Assembly: GCF_018742245.1 (NCBI RefSeq)
Contig: NZ_CP036132.1
Coordinates: forward strand, 3,343,001-3,407,000
DNA from: Bacillus mycoides
GTDB lineage: Bacteria > Bacillota > Bacilli > Bacillales > Bacillaceae_G
Length of the DNA: 64,000 nucleotides
Direction of reading: 5' to 3'
Shown: in pieces, positions 1 to 8,403 of the stretch
Position numbering within the stretch: the stretch's first letter is position 1
Layout: every line of letters begins with the position of its first letter
Notes under the pieces: model-generated
The model's input: the letters and a program-made list of their open reading frames with translations, nothing else
Databases searched by the model: none
Told to the model about the DNA's origin: nothing
Translations under genes and position numbers: made by a program

Positions 1-85
1 TTTTAGCTTCCACTTTATCCACTTGAAATATATGTACTGCACAAATTAAAGAAAAAATTAATAGAATAATTTTTTGTTTCTGCAT
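1..85 (-). CDS. N-terminus of an exported or membrane protein (cut by window edge)
   Basis: Only the first 28 codons are inside the window; the gene runs off the left edge. They begin MQKQKIILLIFSLICAV, a lysine pair followed by a hydrophobic stretch, which looks like a signal peptide or a single N-terminal anchor. In B. subtilis the neighbours of cotM-sspP include sspO, citB and a thioredoxin-like gene (yneN). A YneN-type secreted thioredoxin is therefore a guess from gene order only; no active-site motif is visible here. Confidence 0.5.
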   Translation of the reverse strand, partial: MQKQKIILLIFSLICAVHIFQVDKVEAK

Positions 86-132
86 ATTAGCGCTAAAAGT
101 TTTGAGGTTGTTGAATTCACAACAACCTTCTT

Positions 133-396
133 TCACCTTTCTAATTGATCAACATTTTGCATTATATTTTGGAGATTACTTTCATATTGCTCAAGTTGTG
201 GACGCTGCGTTTCTGATGCTACTTCAAGTGCATTTTGAATCTGTTCGTACGCCTCTTGCACTTCTTGGCGTAACTCTTTTAAATCATGGCCGTAATTCGG
301 GTCATTTTTCACAATATTATTGAATATATTTTCCGCTTGAACAAACCCTTGCTGTGCAGCCTGAAAAGCCTGTTGCTTATCTTTATGATATGGCAT
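133..396 (-). CDS. Small helical protein, 87 aa, YtzC/DUF2524-like
   Basis: An 87-residue, Gln/Glu/Asn-rich protein with no cysteine, no signal peptide and no hydrophobic segment. It reads as two long amphipathic helices, about residues 8-45 and 50-85. A ribosome binding site (AAGGGGAA) lies just upstream of the ATG. Size and style resemble the YtzC/DUF2524 family of small Bacillus proteins, but no diagnostic motif was seen and the function is unknown. It lies divergent to sspP, so a sporulation link is possible but unproven. Confidence 0.65.
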   Translation of the reverse strand: MPYHKDKQQAFQAAQQGFVQAENIFNNIVKNDPNYGHDLKELRQEVQEAYEQIQNALEVASETQRPQLEQYESNLQNIMQNVDQLER

Positions 397-462
397 ATCA
401 TTTTCCCCTTCCTATATGAGTTAGTCCTACTTATCTTTACCCATTTCCAAAAAAACATTCTC

Positions 463-491
463 GTATAAATTCGCAAACTTCTCTCATTCTA
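463..491 (+). promoter_or_regulatory. Forespore (sigma-F/G type) promoter of sspP
   Basis: GTATA at 463-467, a 17-base spacer, and CATTCTA at 485-491 fit the sigma-F/sigma-G pattern (GYATA ... CATNNTA). The -10 ends 26 bases before the sspP ATG and just ahead of its GGAGG. Forespore expression is known for sspP in B. subtilis; the site itself is inferred from sequence. Confidence 0.6.
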
Positions 492-517
492 AATAGGAAG
501 AGGAGGTGTAAAATACA

Positions 518-661
518 ATGGGTAAAAACAATAATCAATCTAATCGTCAAAGCGAGAAAAAAGGGCAATCTTCTGGACAGCCCGAACCTTTAAGTGGATC
601 TCATAAAGTTAAAAATCGTAATCATTCACGTCAAAAAAATCATGCACATCATGATATGTAA
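518..661 (+). CDS. sspP: Small acid-soluble spore protein P
   Basis: This 47-residue gene encodes SspP, a minor small acid-soluble spore protein made in the forespore. The C-terminal half carries the family signature [20 protein letters not shown] and ends HHDM, close to B. subtilis SspP. The protein is very basic and polar, rich in Asn, Lys and His. The start is set by GGAGG at 502-506. In B. subtilis sspP follows sspO and lies near cotM; here the cotM-like gene follows on the same strand. Each has its own sporulation-type promoter, so they are probably transcribed separately. Confidence 0.92.
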   Translation: MGKNNNQSNRQSEKKGQSSGQPEPLSGSHKVKNRNHSRQKNHAHHDM

Positions 662-726
662 AGCAAAAGCATTCACACACACTGTATCTTTCACATAAAA
701 TATTTATATTTTTCTATTTGTTCTTC

Positions 727-753
727 ACCTCTATTTCATTCATGCATAACATA
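727..753 (+). promoter_or_regulatory. Mother-cell sigma-K type promoter of cotM
   Basis: AC at 727-728, a 16-base gap, then CATAACATA at 745-753, an exact match to the sigma-K pattern AC-N16/17-CATANNNTA. It ends about 33 bases before the cotM ATG. B. subtilis cotM is known to be a late sigma-K gene, which supports the call. Confidence 0.6.
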
Positions 754-786
754 GTATGAATTGAGATTTTACGGAGGGTGTCTTAC

Positions 787-1167
787 ATGGGCAAGAAAAA
801 GAAGGATTGTCTTTTTCATGTTGATGGTTTCGAAGAATGGATGGATCAATTTTGTTCTGATTCTTGTAGTAATTTTAGTTTTCCAAATGAAATTCATATT
901 GACCTTTGTGAAACAGAACAAGAATACATTTTGGAAACAGATGTACCAAATGCAACTGCACAAAATGTACTCATTAAAAAGATGGAGACAGGCCTAAACA
1001 TTTGCATACTTCATAAAAACACTTCTTTACAGCGGATTATTCCTTTACCTGCTAATATCATTTACAAGAAGATGCTAGCCTGCTTAGAGAATGGATATTT
1101 AGCCATTCATATTTCCAAAAACGAAGTTGCCAATAAACATGAAAACAAAGTTCTTTTTTCAAATTAA
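787..1167 (+). CDS. cotM: CotM-like spore outer coat protein (Hsp20/alpha-crystallin fold)
   Basis: A 126-residue protein whose middle and C-terminal parts (about 38-115) have the beta-strand pattern of an Hsp20/alpha-crystallin domain, e.g. IHIDLCETEQEYILETDVPN and the late GYLAIHISK strand. CotM of B. subtilis is an alpha-crystallin-like outer coat protein made in the mother cell and lies next to sspP, as here. The N-terminus is unusually cysteine-rich (CLF, FCSDSC), which could suit cross-linking in the coat (inference). The start is the ATG at 787, 11 bases after GGAGG; an in-frame GTG at 778 touches the Shine-Dalgarno and is unlikely. Confidence 0.8.
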   Translation: MGKKKKDCLFHVDGFEEWMDQFCSDSCSNFSFPNEIHIDLCETEQEYILETDVPNATAQNVLIKKMETGLNICILHKNTSLQRIIPLPANIIYKKMLACLENGYLAIHISKNEVANKHENKVLFSN

Positions 1168-1188
1168 GGATCACTATAAATTCAAATA

Positions 1189-1220
1189 TAAGCCCCAGTA
1201 ACTTGCTGGGGCTTATTTTA
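1189..1220. terminator. Bidirectional terminator between cotM and the MFS gene
   Basis: A 10-bp perfect stem (1189-1198 with 1206-1215, TAAGCCCCAG), a 7-base loop, and T-rich sequence on both strands. It serves cotM from the left and the MFS gene from the right. Confidence 0.85.
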
Positions 1221-2456
1221 TTTCACTTGTATTTCAATATTAGAATCTCTATCATATCTTTTGTTCAATAAACCTTTTGTAACTAAAAGTACAGGAAATG
1301 CTACAGTTGAAAATATAGCTAGCGCTGCAAATACTACAAATCCATTTTGATACCCGTAATAATCGAGAAGTACTCCCCCAAACCAAGGACCAATTACTCC
1401 TCCAATTCCTGAAAACCCCATCGCCCCGAAGTATGTTCCTTTCAGATTGGAATCAGCGATCTCATCAATAAATACATCTGTCATTGAGAACATTAAAACT
1501 TCTCCAAATGTAAAAACAATTGTACAAATAGCTGCCCCTAACATGGATTCTACTAGTCCAAATCCAAACAATCCCCCGCTCACAAATAACGTTCCAACCA
1601 TAATAGACGCTAATGGCGTATACTTTTTACACATTTGAATAACAGGGTATTGAATAACTACTACCGTAATTGCATTTAAAGCTAGCATATATGAGAACAA
1701 CTTCACTCCATCCTGAAATATATGTGCATTTGCAAAATATTGAGATACTGTCGTGGTTAAATGTGAAAAACCACTATTACTCAAAATAATCCCGACTAAA
1801 GCAACTAGAAATACTACATCCTTTCGCAAAATGCGAATTGCATTTAACATTGTAACAGGCTTATCTGTATTTACTTTCTTTTGTTCAAGTGGGTACTTCT
1901 TAAATTGGAACGCTAATATAGCTGTATATAGAATGTATACTCCAGCTGCTACTAAAAAAGGGATTGTTGATTTTGCACTTCCGATCTGTAATCCGACAAG
2001 TGGGCCAATCGCTACCCCAACATTTATTGCACCGTAACGCAAATTATATACGAGTAAACGATACTCTGGTTTCGTTAAATCTGATAATAAAGCTCTTGAT
2101 GTCGGTTCAAAAAAAGACCGACATAACCCATTCAAAGCGTTTAATAGAAAGAAACTAAAAACATGATCTGCAACTGAAAACCCTATAAATACAAAAAACC
2201 AAACGATCATGGACCATATTATAATCACCTTTCGACCAAATCGATCCGATAAATTGCCCCCAATAAAACTAGCAAACACTCCAACAAGCGCACTCGTTCC
2301 AATAATAGCACCCGTCATTCCAGCTGACACACCTTTAACAGTCGTTAAATAAATTGCTAAAAAAGGAATACTCATTGAAGTGGCGAACCTCGCAAATAGA
2401 GTCCCTATTATAATTGTCATTCCAAGCGGATGAATCTGTTGTAACTTCCCCTTCAT
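1218..2456 (-). CDS. Major facilitator superfamily transporter
   Basis: A 412-residue integral membrane protein with about 12 hydrophobic segments and the MFS motif A between helices 2 and 3 (GGNLSDRFGRKVIIIW). Proton-coupled MFS exporters of this size usually expel drugs or small metabolites across the plasma membrane; the substrate here cannot be told. The gene is monocistronic: a shared terminator follows and another terminator separates it from the upstream gene. No adjacent regulator is seen. Confidence 0.85.
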   Translation of the reverse strand: MKGKLQQIHPLGMTIIIGTLFARFATSMSIPFLAIYLTTVKGVSAGMTGAIIGTSALVGVFASFIGGNLSDRFGRKVIIIWSMIVWFFVFIGFSVADHVFSFFLLNALNGLCRSFFEPTSRALLSDLTKPEYRLLVYNLRYGAINVGVAIGPLVGLQIGSAKSTIPFLVAAGVYILYTAILAFQFKKYPLEQKKVNTDKPVTMLNAIRILRKDVVFLVALVGIILSNSGFSHLTTTVSQYFANAHIFQDGVKLFSYMLALNAITVVVIQYPVIQMCKKYTPLASIMVGTLFVSGGLFGFGLVESMLGAAICTIVFTFGEVLMFSMTDVFIDEIADSNLKGTYFGAMGFSGIGGVIGPWFGGVLLDYYGYQNGFVVFAALAIFSTVAFPVLLVTKGLLNKRYDRDSNIEIQVK

Positions 2457-2486
2457 CTCTAACCTACTCTCCCTTTTCCTACATAA

Positions 2487-2517
2487 AAAAAGAAAGCAAA
2501 GGATCTGCTTTCTTTTT
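2487..2517 (-). terminator. Terminator after the 137-aa gene
   Basis: Stem AAGAAAGCA / TGCTTTCTT with a 7-base loop and an A-rich left flank that reads as a T-tract on the minus strand. It lies between the 2523-2936 gene and the MFS gene. Confidence 0.75.
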
Positions 2518-2522
2518 CCTTT

Positions 2523-2936
2523 TTATACTTGAGATGTTTGCACCCGAGCCGTTCTCGATATGTCCATATCAATGCCATATGTAAACTGTAATTCCTTACA
2601 AACATCTTTAATTAAAATCGCAACATTATATCTTTCATTAAATTGTAAAACTATATTTTCTACTTCCTCATATGTATACCTATATTCCCCTGTAATGACA
2701 CTTTTTAAATCAAAGCATTCATTAATACAAAGTTGTACAAGTAGTTGTTCATATTTTTCTATTACATCTTCTTTCTTCCAAAGTAACTCCTTTACATATA
2801 ACCGATCAAATTTCACACTTTCTCGGTTACAATCCGTTAAAATCCGGGTCATTTCATTTAGTTCTCGATATAATTCGGAAATATTTCTGCTTAAACTAAG
2901 CAGTTTATCTACGCCGTTTTCATATAACATATTCAT
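2523..2936 (-). CDS. Uncharacterised soluble protein, 137 aa
   Basis: I do not recognise this protein. It has 137 residues, mixed charge, no signal peptide and no membrane segment. The first 60 residues look like a coiled coil (LSLSRNISELYRELNEM). The C-terminal part (about 80-130) reads as mixed alpha/beta. A GGGGGTGGAATG context places the start next to a strong ribosome binding site. It is a single-gene unit with its own terminator. Function unknown. Confidence 0.7.
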   Translation of the reverse strand: MNMLYENGVDKLLSLSRNISELYRELNEMTRILTDCNRESVKFDRLYVKELLWKKEDVIEKYEQLLVQLCINECFDLKSVITGEYRYTYEEVENIVLQFNERYNVAILIKDVCKELQFTYGIDMDISRTARVQTSQV

Positions 2937-3064
2937 TCCACCCCCGCATTTTCTTCTTATTATAGCAAGAAAATTCTAAAAATAGTTTCTTTCTTCTGAA
3001 ATATTAGGAAACTAATTTCAATTGCTTTACAATGAAACTAGCTAACACGAAAGGGGAAAGAAAA

Positions 3065-4267
3065 TTGGAGCAAAAATTATATTACATCGACGCTTATCAG
3101 CAAACCTTTACAACTAAAGTTATAAAACAAGAGCATGATACAGAAGGAAACTTATATGTTGTCTTAAATGAAACTGCATTTTATCCAACAGGCGGCGGAC
3201 AACCACACGACACTGGAACTTTAAATGGTATTCCGGTAAGTAACGTTGAAGAAGTAAATGGAGAAATTCGTCATTTCATAATAGAACAATTACATACAGA
3301 AGAAGTAGAGGGTAAAATAGATTGGGAGCGCCGTTTTGATCATATGCAGCAACATACAGCTCAGCACATTTTATCTGCTGCTTTTTGGGACCATTTTGAC
3401 ATACCAACAATTGGGTTCCATCTCGGAAAAGAAACGGTAACAATTGATTTAGAAACGGAAAATCTTCCTACAGAAACGGTTGAAAAAGCAGCGCAAATTG
3501 CCAACAAAATTGTTTTTGAAAACCATCCAATCCGTATAGAGTGGATGGACTTAGAAGAAGCGAAAACATTACCTCTTCGCAAAGAACCGAATATGACAGA
3601 AAATATACGCGTTGTTATTATCGAAAACTATGATTACAACGGCTGTGGTGGAACGCATCCGAAACATACTGGTGAAGTAGGTCCTATTCAAGTACTAGGA
3701 TGGGAGCGTAATAAAGGTAGTATACGCTTAACATTTATCGCTGGCTGGCGCACACTTAAATTAATGGGGCAACAGCACCAAATTATGAAAGATGTTTCTA
3801 AACAATTGAACAGTAGCGAAACTGATATTCCAGCAAAAGTAGCACAACTTCTTACTTCTCAAAAAGAAAACGAAAAAGCAATACAAACAATGAATGAAAA
3901 ATTATTATTTGCAGAGGCAAATGAACTGTTACAACAACCTGCAGAAATACATGCTGGAACACTTATCTCTCGAGCATTTACAAATCGCTCTATGCAAGAA
4001 GTCGCAAAACTAGCTGCTATTATTACAGAACAGCAAGAGCATGCAATTACGTATTTCGTCATTGAAAATGATGACAAACTACAATGTATTCTTGCTTGTG
4101 GTAAAGCAGTGACACTCGATATGAATACACTTTTAAAAGATGCCCTCCCTTCTATTGAAGGAAAAGGCGGAGGAAATAAAAAGAGTGCTCGCGGCGGTGG
4201 GAAAGCAATTATGAGTGGAGATGAGTTTTTAAATCGGCTTGTTTCTTCTTTACAGTCAGCAGTGTAG
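3065..4267 (+). CDS. AlaX-type alanyl-tRNA editing protein with DHHA1 domain
   Basis: A stand-alone editing protein related to the second half of alanyl-tRNA synthetase. It would remove Ser or Gly wrongly attached to tRNA-Ala in the cytoplasm. The N-terminal half has YPTGGGQPHD and the zinc ligands H97/H101 (HTAQH) and C194/H198 (CGGTH). The C-terminal third (about 270-400) is a DHHA1 domain ending in a glycine-rich segment (GKGGGNKKSARGGG). There is no aminoacylation domain. The best start is TTG at 3065, eight bases after AGGGGAAAG; an in-frame ATG at 3032 has no ribosome binding site. At 400 residues it matches the long AlaX class. Confidence 0.88.
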   Translation: MEQKLYYIDAYQQTFTTKVIKQEHDTEGNLYVVLNETAFYPTGGGQPHDTGTLNGIPVSNVEEVNGEIRHFIIEQLHTEEVEGKIDWERRFDHMQQHTAQHILSAAFWDHFDIPTIGFHLGKETVTIDLETENLPTETVEKAAQIANKIVFENHPIRIEWMDLEEAKTLPLRKEPNMTENIRVVIIENYDYNGCGGTHPKHTGEVGPIQVLGWERNKGSIRLTFIAGWRTLKLMGQQHQIMKDVSKQLNSSETDIPAKVAQLLTSQKENEKAIQTMNEKLLFAEANELLQQPAEIHAGTLISRAFTNRSMQEVAKLAAIITEQQEHAITYFVIENDDKLQCILACGKAVTLDMNTLLKDALPSIEGKGGGNKKSARGGGKAIMSGDEFLNRLVSSLQSAV

Positions 4268-4285
4268 ATTATTTTATGAGGAAGT

Positions 4286-4330
4286 TGTCATCTAGTGAAG
4301 CTTTTTGACTAGGTGACATCTCTTTTTGTT
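4286..4330 (+). terminator. Terminator after the tRNA editing gene
   Basis: An 11-bp stem with one G-U pair (TGTCATCTAGT, 4286-4296, with 4308-4318) followed by TCTCTTTTTGTTTT. Confidence 0.75.
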
Positions 4331-4501
4331 TTACTAGCAATACCTTTTCGTCTTCAATTAAAATTCCAGTAACCCGAACTTACATTACATTCGTCATAAT
4401 CTCTCCCCTTTTTCTATTAAATTTACACATAAATCCTTCCATAAAAAGAACGTACGTTTTATAATTAAAGAAAATTATGGAAGAAAGAAGTTGTTATATG
4501 C

Positions 4502-5083
4502 ATGCGCCCACCTTTAACAAAAACTATATCTCTTGAAGATTTCCAAAACTATTATTGGTTAAAAACAGAACTGCAAACATTTTGTCGTGAGCATGATTTA
4601 CCAGCTAGTGGCTCTAAGATCGAAATAAGCGGGCGTATCTCACATTATTTAACTACGGGTAAAGTATTAAAAAACCGTTCTCATCAAAAAGTGAGTAAAA
4701 CTTCCCTCTCTTATAAAGATCTTTCTCTTCAAACAATTATTACTGAAAATCACCGCTGTAGTGAAGATGTACGTGCTTTTTTCAAAGAAAAAATTGGAGG
4801 GAATTTCCGCTTTACAGTAGCCCTTCAAAAGTTTTTTAAAAAGAATATCGGAAAAACGTATGAAGACGCGATAACGTTTTGGCATGAAGAAAACAAACGT
4901 AAAAAAGACCCCTCTTATAAAACAACCATCAGCGCACAGTTTGAATACAATCGTTTTACTTGTTCTTTTTTCGAAGACCCAAGCAACAAAGGAAAATCAA
5001 AAACAGATGCTATCGCTGCTTGGAACGAAATAAAAGCAAAACCTGGTAGCAACGCCTATATTCCTGAAAAAGTAGAAAACTAG
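4502..5083 (+). CDS. SAP-like domain protein with DUF6434-type C-terminus
   Basis: A 193-residue basic protein. Residues 9-50 (LEDFQNYYWLKTELQTFC, then SGSKIEISGRISHYL) resemble a SAP-type helix-extension-helix DNA-binding module. The C-terminal part (about 65-180) has the short conserved helices of the DUF6434 family (e.g. TYEDAITFWHE and KTDAIAAWNEIK). A role in nucleic acid binding is inferred from the SAP-like fold only; the cellular function is unknown. The gene stands alone, convergent with the thiolase gene, with only 8 bases between the stop codons. Confidence 0.75.
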   Translation: MRPPLTKTISLEDFQNYYWLKTELQTFCREHDLPASGSKIEISGRISHYLTTGKVLKNRSHQKVSKTSLSYKDLSLQTIITENHRCSEDVRAFFKEKIGGNFRFTVALQKFFKKNIGKTYEDAITFWHEENKRKKDPSYKTTISAQFEYNRFTCSFFEDPSNKGKSKTDAIAAWNEIKAKPGSNAYIPEKVEN

Positions 5084-5091
5084 TTAACTTG

Positions 5092-6183
5092 CTAGTCTTC
5101 TACTTTTTCAAATAAAAGAGCAAGCCCAATTCCCCCACCAATTCCTAATGTCGCAATTCCATATTTCATATGCTCTCTTTTAGCCTGATAAAACAAGCGC
5201 GTTACAAGCATAGCTCCAGACGCACCGTACGGATGACCAAGCGCTATTGCACCACCATTTACATTTAACTTTTCATACGGAATTTGTAATGTTTGCGCAC
5301 ATGCAACAACTTTAGCGGCAAACGCTTCATTCATCTCAATACAATCAATATCTTCTATCACTAAATTCATTTCTCTAAGTAGTTTTTGTACAGCAAATAT
5401 CGGACCAGTTCCCGGAAGGTTTGGATCCACTCCAACTACAGCACTGCGAACGAAACGAAGAAAAGGCTTATATCCTAATTTCCGGGCTTGCCCCTCTTCC
5501 ATTACAAGAACAGCACATGCCCCGTCATTTACACCACACGAATTCCCTGCTGTTACTGTTCCATTTTGTAAAAATACAGGTTTCGTTCTCTTTATCATTC
5601 TTTCATAATTCATTTCTCGCTTTATAGATTCATCTAATAATCCATTAAGTGACAATATTTCATCTTGTATATATCCATTTTCTAACGCTTGCAGGGTCCG
5701 TTTATAACTAAGACAAGCGTACTCGTCTTGCATTTCCCTCGTTATGTTATAACGCTCCGCGACATATTCAGCCGCTACTCCCATATCAGGATCTCCAAGT
5801 ATTTCAGGTGAAAACCGCGCTCTCTTTTGAAAAGATGACGTACTTGTACTCTCTACTCCCCCGGCGATATAACAATTACCTGCTCCCCCTTGAATGAGAT
5901 GACACGCCATACGTACTGCTTCCAATCCAGCACCACATTGCCGGTCAATCGTTACACCAGGAATATGATAACCGAGTCCCGCTTCTAAAGTAGACAGCCT
6001 TGCAATATTTCCTCCCGGTCCAACAACATTCCCTAATATAACATCATCTATTTCTCTCTCAATTCCTTTACTTAAAAACGAAAGAATTGGTGCTGCTAAA
6101 TGCTGAACTTCATAATCTTTCAACATCCCATTTTTCTTACCAATGGGTGTCCTTTTCGCTTCTACAATAACTGCTCTATTCAT
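5092..6183 (-). CDS. yhfS: Thiolase (acetyl-CoA acetyltransferase), YhfS-like
   Basis: A 363-residue thiolase. The acyl-accepting cysteine is C83 in DRQCGAG, and the catalytic GGAIALGHPYGASGA (His) and C-terminal LGIGGGIGLALL elements are present. It would condense or cleave acyl-CoA with CoA. The start is ATG 6183 after AGGAGAAG, and it overlaps the upstream ligase gene by 8 bases, so translation is coupled. The order bioY - AMP ligase - thiolase matches B. subtilis yhfU-yhfT-yhfS, which is controlled by the biotin repressor BirA. The likely role is making or salvaging a biotin-related acyl precursor; the exact substrate is not known. Confidence 0.88.
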   Translation of the reverse strand: MNRAVIVEAKRTPIGKKNGMLKDYEVQHLAAPILSFLSKGIEREIDDVILGNVVGPGGNIARLSTLEAGLGYHIPGVTIDRQCGAGLEAVRMACHLIQGGAGNCYIAGGVESTSTSSFQKRARFSPEILGDPDMGVAAEYVAERYNITREMQDEYACLSYKRTLQALENGYIQDEILSLNGLLDESIKREMNYERMIKRTKPVFLQNGTVTAGNSCGVNDGACAVLVMEEGQARKLGYKPFLRFVRSAVVGVDPNLPGTGPIFAVQKLLREMNLVIEDIDCIEMNEAFAAKVVACAQTLQIPYEKLNVNGGAIALGHPYGASGAMLVTRLFYQAKREHMKYGIATLGIGGGIGLALLFEKVED

Positions 6184-7639
6184 ATATCTTCTCCTGATTT
6201 CCAATGATACTTTTTGCTGCATTACGAGCTATTTTCCCGCTACTTGTATAAGGGATGTCATCTACAAAATGCCATTCTTTCGGTATTTTAAAAGAGGATA
6301 ATCGTTGTAGGCAAAAGCTCTTTAATTGTTGCTTCGTAGCACTTCCTTTTACGATAGCGACAGGTTTTTCACCCCAATAACTATCTTTTATACCAACAAC
6401 AACTATTTCATCAATAGCTGGATGTGTCTGTAATACACTTTCTATTTCTTCTGGGAAAATATTGATTCCTCCAAAAATAATCATATTCTTCTCTCTACCG
6501 ACAATGTATATAAATCCCTCTTCATCTTGATAACCTACATCTCTCACTGTCATCCAACCATCTACAGTCAACTTTGGAATTAAAACCCCATCCAATATGT
6601 ATCCCATAAAAAACTGATCACTTTTCACATAAACAGTTCCTACCTCGCCTTTCTGCACTTCTTCTCCTGCTTCATTACATATTCGAACTTGTACATTATG
6701 ACAAGGTTTCCCTACTGAATTCGGTTTTCTTTCACTCTCTCCTTCAACCAATGCCGTTACAAAGCTTAGCTCAGACGCACCGTAAAACTCATATCTTTTT
6801 GCATAAGGAAACACATTTTTCATCTTTTCTTTTGCTTCAGCTTCCCATTTCGCTCCTGATGAAATAATTTTCATTTCACTTTCAATTACTTTATTTTCTT
6901 TATACAAAGACTCAAGCATTGTAGGGACTGTATACATTACAGAAATATTCTCTATCTTTATACTAGATAGCACTTGAACTGGTACAAACTTTCTCATTAT
7001 ATGTACCGTTTGTCCTAAATATAAGGCACTTATTGCTCCATATAAGAATAAAGAATGAACAAGCGTCCCAGCTATTAAAATAGAATCTGTATTTTTCATA
7101 TAAAAATCATGTACATTGCAATTAAAACTATATACCCATGACTGTTGAGCACGTAAAAATGCTTTTGCTTTTCCAGTCGATCCTGATGTAAATCCCATAT
7201 AAAAAGGAGCGTTTTGTACATTTTCTACAGGATGATATGTAGGAAGATAGTTCTCAATCATTTCTTTCCATTCTTCAATCTCAATAACCCTTCCTTCTTC
7301 GCAGGATATATCACTAAGCCTATACTGCTCCGCCACAATAATATCTGGTTTACTAATCGCTATTCTTTCTTTAAGTTCATCTCGTTTCCATTTTATATCT
7401 AGCGGCACACAAACCCATCCAGCCATTGCGGAACCCGCAAATATTTGTAAAAACTCAGTACAATTTTCTAATACAATTGCTACTGTTTTATTCTTCGATT
7501 CTTTTTCATTCAACCAGTTTGCTACTTTACAAACTGACTCGAACCAATCTTTATATGTTAACACTCTATCATTTTCTTTAATCGCTATTTTATTCGGTTG
7601 TAAAGAGGCATACTTTTTGTATTCTTTTGTAATCCCCAT
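6176..7639 (-). CDS. yhfT: AMP-forming acyl-CoA ligase, YhfT-like
   Basis: A 487-residue member of the adenylate-forming (ANL) superfamily. It has the phosphate-binding loop FTSGSTGKAKAF, the YGASE aromatic-binding motif, the hinge region GREKNMIIFGG, and a C-terminal catalytic lysine context (YTSSGKIARN). It would activate a carboxylic acid with ATP and load it onto CoA for the neighbouring thiolase. The gene follows bioY after a hairpin, so some transcripts may stop before it. In B. subtilis yhfT is part of the BirA regulon; the acid substrate has not been assigned with certainty. Confidence 0.87.
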   Translation of the reverse strand: MGITKEYKKYASLQPNKIAIKENDRVLTYKDWFESVCKVANWLNEKESKNKTVAIVLENCTEFLQIFAGSAMAGWVCVPLDIKWKRDELKERIAISKPDIIVAEQYRLSDISCEEGRVIEIEEWKEMIENYLPTYHPVENVQNAPFYMGFTSGSTGKAKAFLRAQQSWVYSFNCNVHDFYMKNTDSILIAGTLVHSLFLYGAISALYLGQTVHIMRKFVPVQVLSSIKIENISVMYTVPTMLESLYKENKVIESEMKIISSGAKWEAEAKEKMKNVFPYAKRYEFYGASELSFVTALVEGESERKPNSVGKPCHNVQVRICNEAGEEVQKGEVGTVYVKSDQFFMGYILDGVLIPKLTVDGWMTVRDVGYQDEEGFIYIVGREKNMIIFGGINIFPEEIESVLQTHPAIDEIVVVGIKDSYWGEKPVAIVKGSATKQQLKSFCLQRLSSFKIPKEWHFVDDIPYTSSGKIARNAAKSIIGNQEKIYE

Positions 7640-7670
7640 ATGTGACGTCCTTTCTTTACAAAATAATAAA

Positions 7671-7697
7671 GAGAAACACGTAAGTAACGTGTTTCTC
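7671..7697 (-). terminator. Hairpin between bioY and yhfT
   Basis: An 11-bp perfect stem (GAGAAACACGT, 7671-7681, with 7687-7697), a 5-base loop and T-rich flanks. It sits inside the presumed operon, so it probably lowers yhfTS expression relative to bioY. Confidence 0.8.
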
Positions 7698-7704
7698 CTT
7701 TTTC

Positions 7705-8280
7705 TTATCCTGCATTTGTAATTTTTTTATTCTTTAAAGCAGGCGTAATAATATGTTTCAATGAGCGATGTAATCTTGTCACAAGAATCGCTGCTATAGT
7801 CGCCTTTATGCAATCACCTGGTAAAAATACGACACTTACTTTCATCGTTTCCCATACGGAAATATCCATTACGAAAGCTTGGACAATGATACCAAATACA
7901 TAAACTACGAAAATACCACCAATTATATTAATGCATAATACTTTTATAATAGAAACTTCACGTAAACGCTCAATTAAATATCCAATGACAAACGCTCCAA
8001 CGATATAACCAAGTAAATATCCTGCACTTGGCCCAACAAATACACTTGGACCCCCGCGTCCACCAGCAAGTAATGGTGCTCCAACTCCAACTATAAGTAA
8101 GAAAATAAGCTGACTTAATGCACCGAGACGTGATCCTAACAGTCCACCAGCAAGCATAACACCAAGTGATTGTAATGTAATCGGAACTGGTGTAATAGCA
8201 AGAGCAATTGGAGGTATTAACCCTAACACTCCCATAATAGAACTAAATAAAGCGACGAAAACTAAGTTTTTTGTATTCAT
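7705..8280 (-). CDS. bioY: BioY, biotin ECF transporter S-component
   Basis: A 191-residue membrane protein with about six hydrophobic helices and the BioY hallmarks: an N-terminal segment ending ITPVPITLQSLGVMLAGGLL, the loop GRGGPSVFVGPSAGYLLGY, and a late FLPGDCIKA segment. It is the biotin-binding S subunit of an energy-coupling factor transporter and would use the shared EcfAA'T module encoded elsewhere. It is first in the bioY-yhfT-yhfS unit, behind a near-consensus sigma-A promoter flanked by two BirA-like boxes, so it is probably shut off when biotin is plentiful. Confidence 0.95.
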   Translation of the reverse strand: MNTKNLVFVALFSSIMGVLGLIPPIALAITPVPITLQSLGVMLAGGLLGSRLGALSQLIFLLIVGVGAPLLAGGRGGPSVFVGPSAGYLLGYIVGAFVIGYLIERLREVSIIKVLCINIIGGIFVVYVFGIIVQAFVMDISVWETMKVSVVFLPGDCIKATIAAILVTRLHRSLKHIITPALKNKKITNAG

Positions 8281-8295
8281 ATTTGCTTCTCCTAT

Positions 8296-8326
8296 TTGTA
8301 AACTTAAATTAGTTTTTAGATAACAT
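8296..8326 (-). promoter_or_regulatory. BirA-like operator 1 upstream of bioY
   Basis: TTGTAAAC (8296-8303), a 15-base spacer, and GATAACAT (8319-8326). This is close to the Bacillus BirA box, TTGTTAAC-N14/15-GTTAACAA. It begins just downstream of the -10, where a bound repressor would block transcription start. Confidence 0.6.
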
Positions 8327-8338
8327 ATTATAGGAGTT

Positions 8339-8367
8339 ATATTATCTTTCTATCCACCCTTTGTCAA
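8339..8367 (-). promoter_or_regulatory. Sigma-A promoter of bioY
   Basis: On the minus strand, TTGACA (8367-8362), exactly 17 bases, then TAATAT (8344-8339). The start point would fall near 8332. Confidence 0.75.
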
Positions 8368-8391
8368 CCTTATTTCTACATAAGTTTACAA
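8361..8391 (-). promoter_or_regulatory. BirA-like operator 2 overlapping the bioY -35
   Basis: TTGTCAAC (8361-8368), a 15-base spacer and GTTTACAA (8384-8391). Each half differs from the BirA half-site by one base. It covers the -35 hexamer. Confidence 0.65.
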
Positions 8392-8403
8392 ATATAAATT
8401 CAA

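Noticed and set aside
778..786. GTG at 778 as the start of cotM
   Set aside because: It directly touches the Shine-Dalgarno GGAGG; ATG at 787 has proper spacing.
8281..8403. A riboswitch before bioY
   Set aside because: No conserved riboswitch core is seen; the DNA is explained by promoter and BirA-like boxes.
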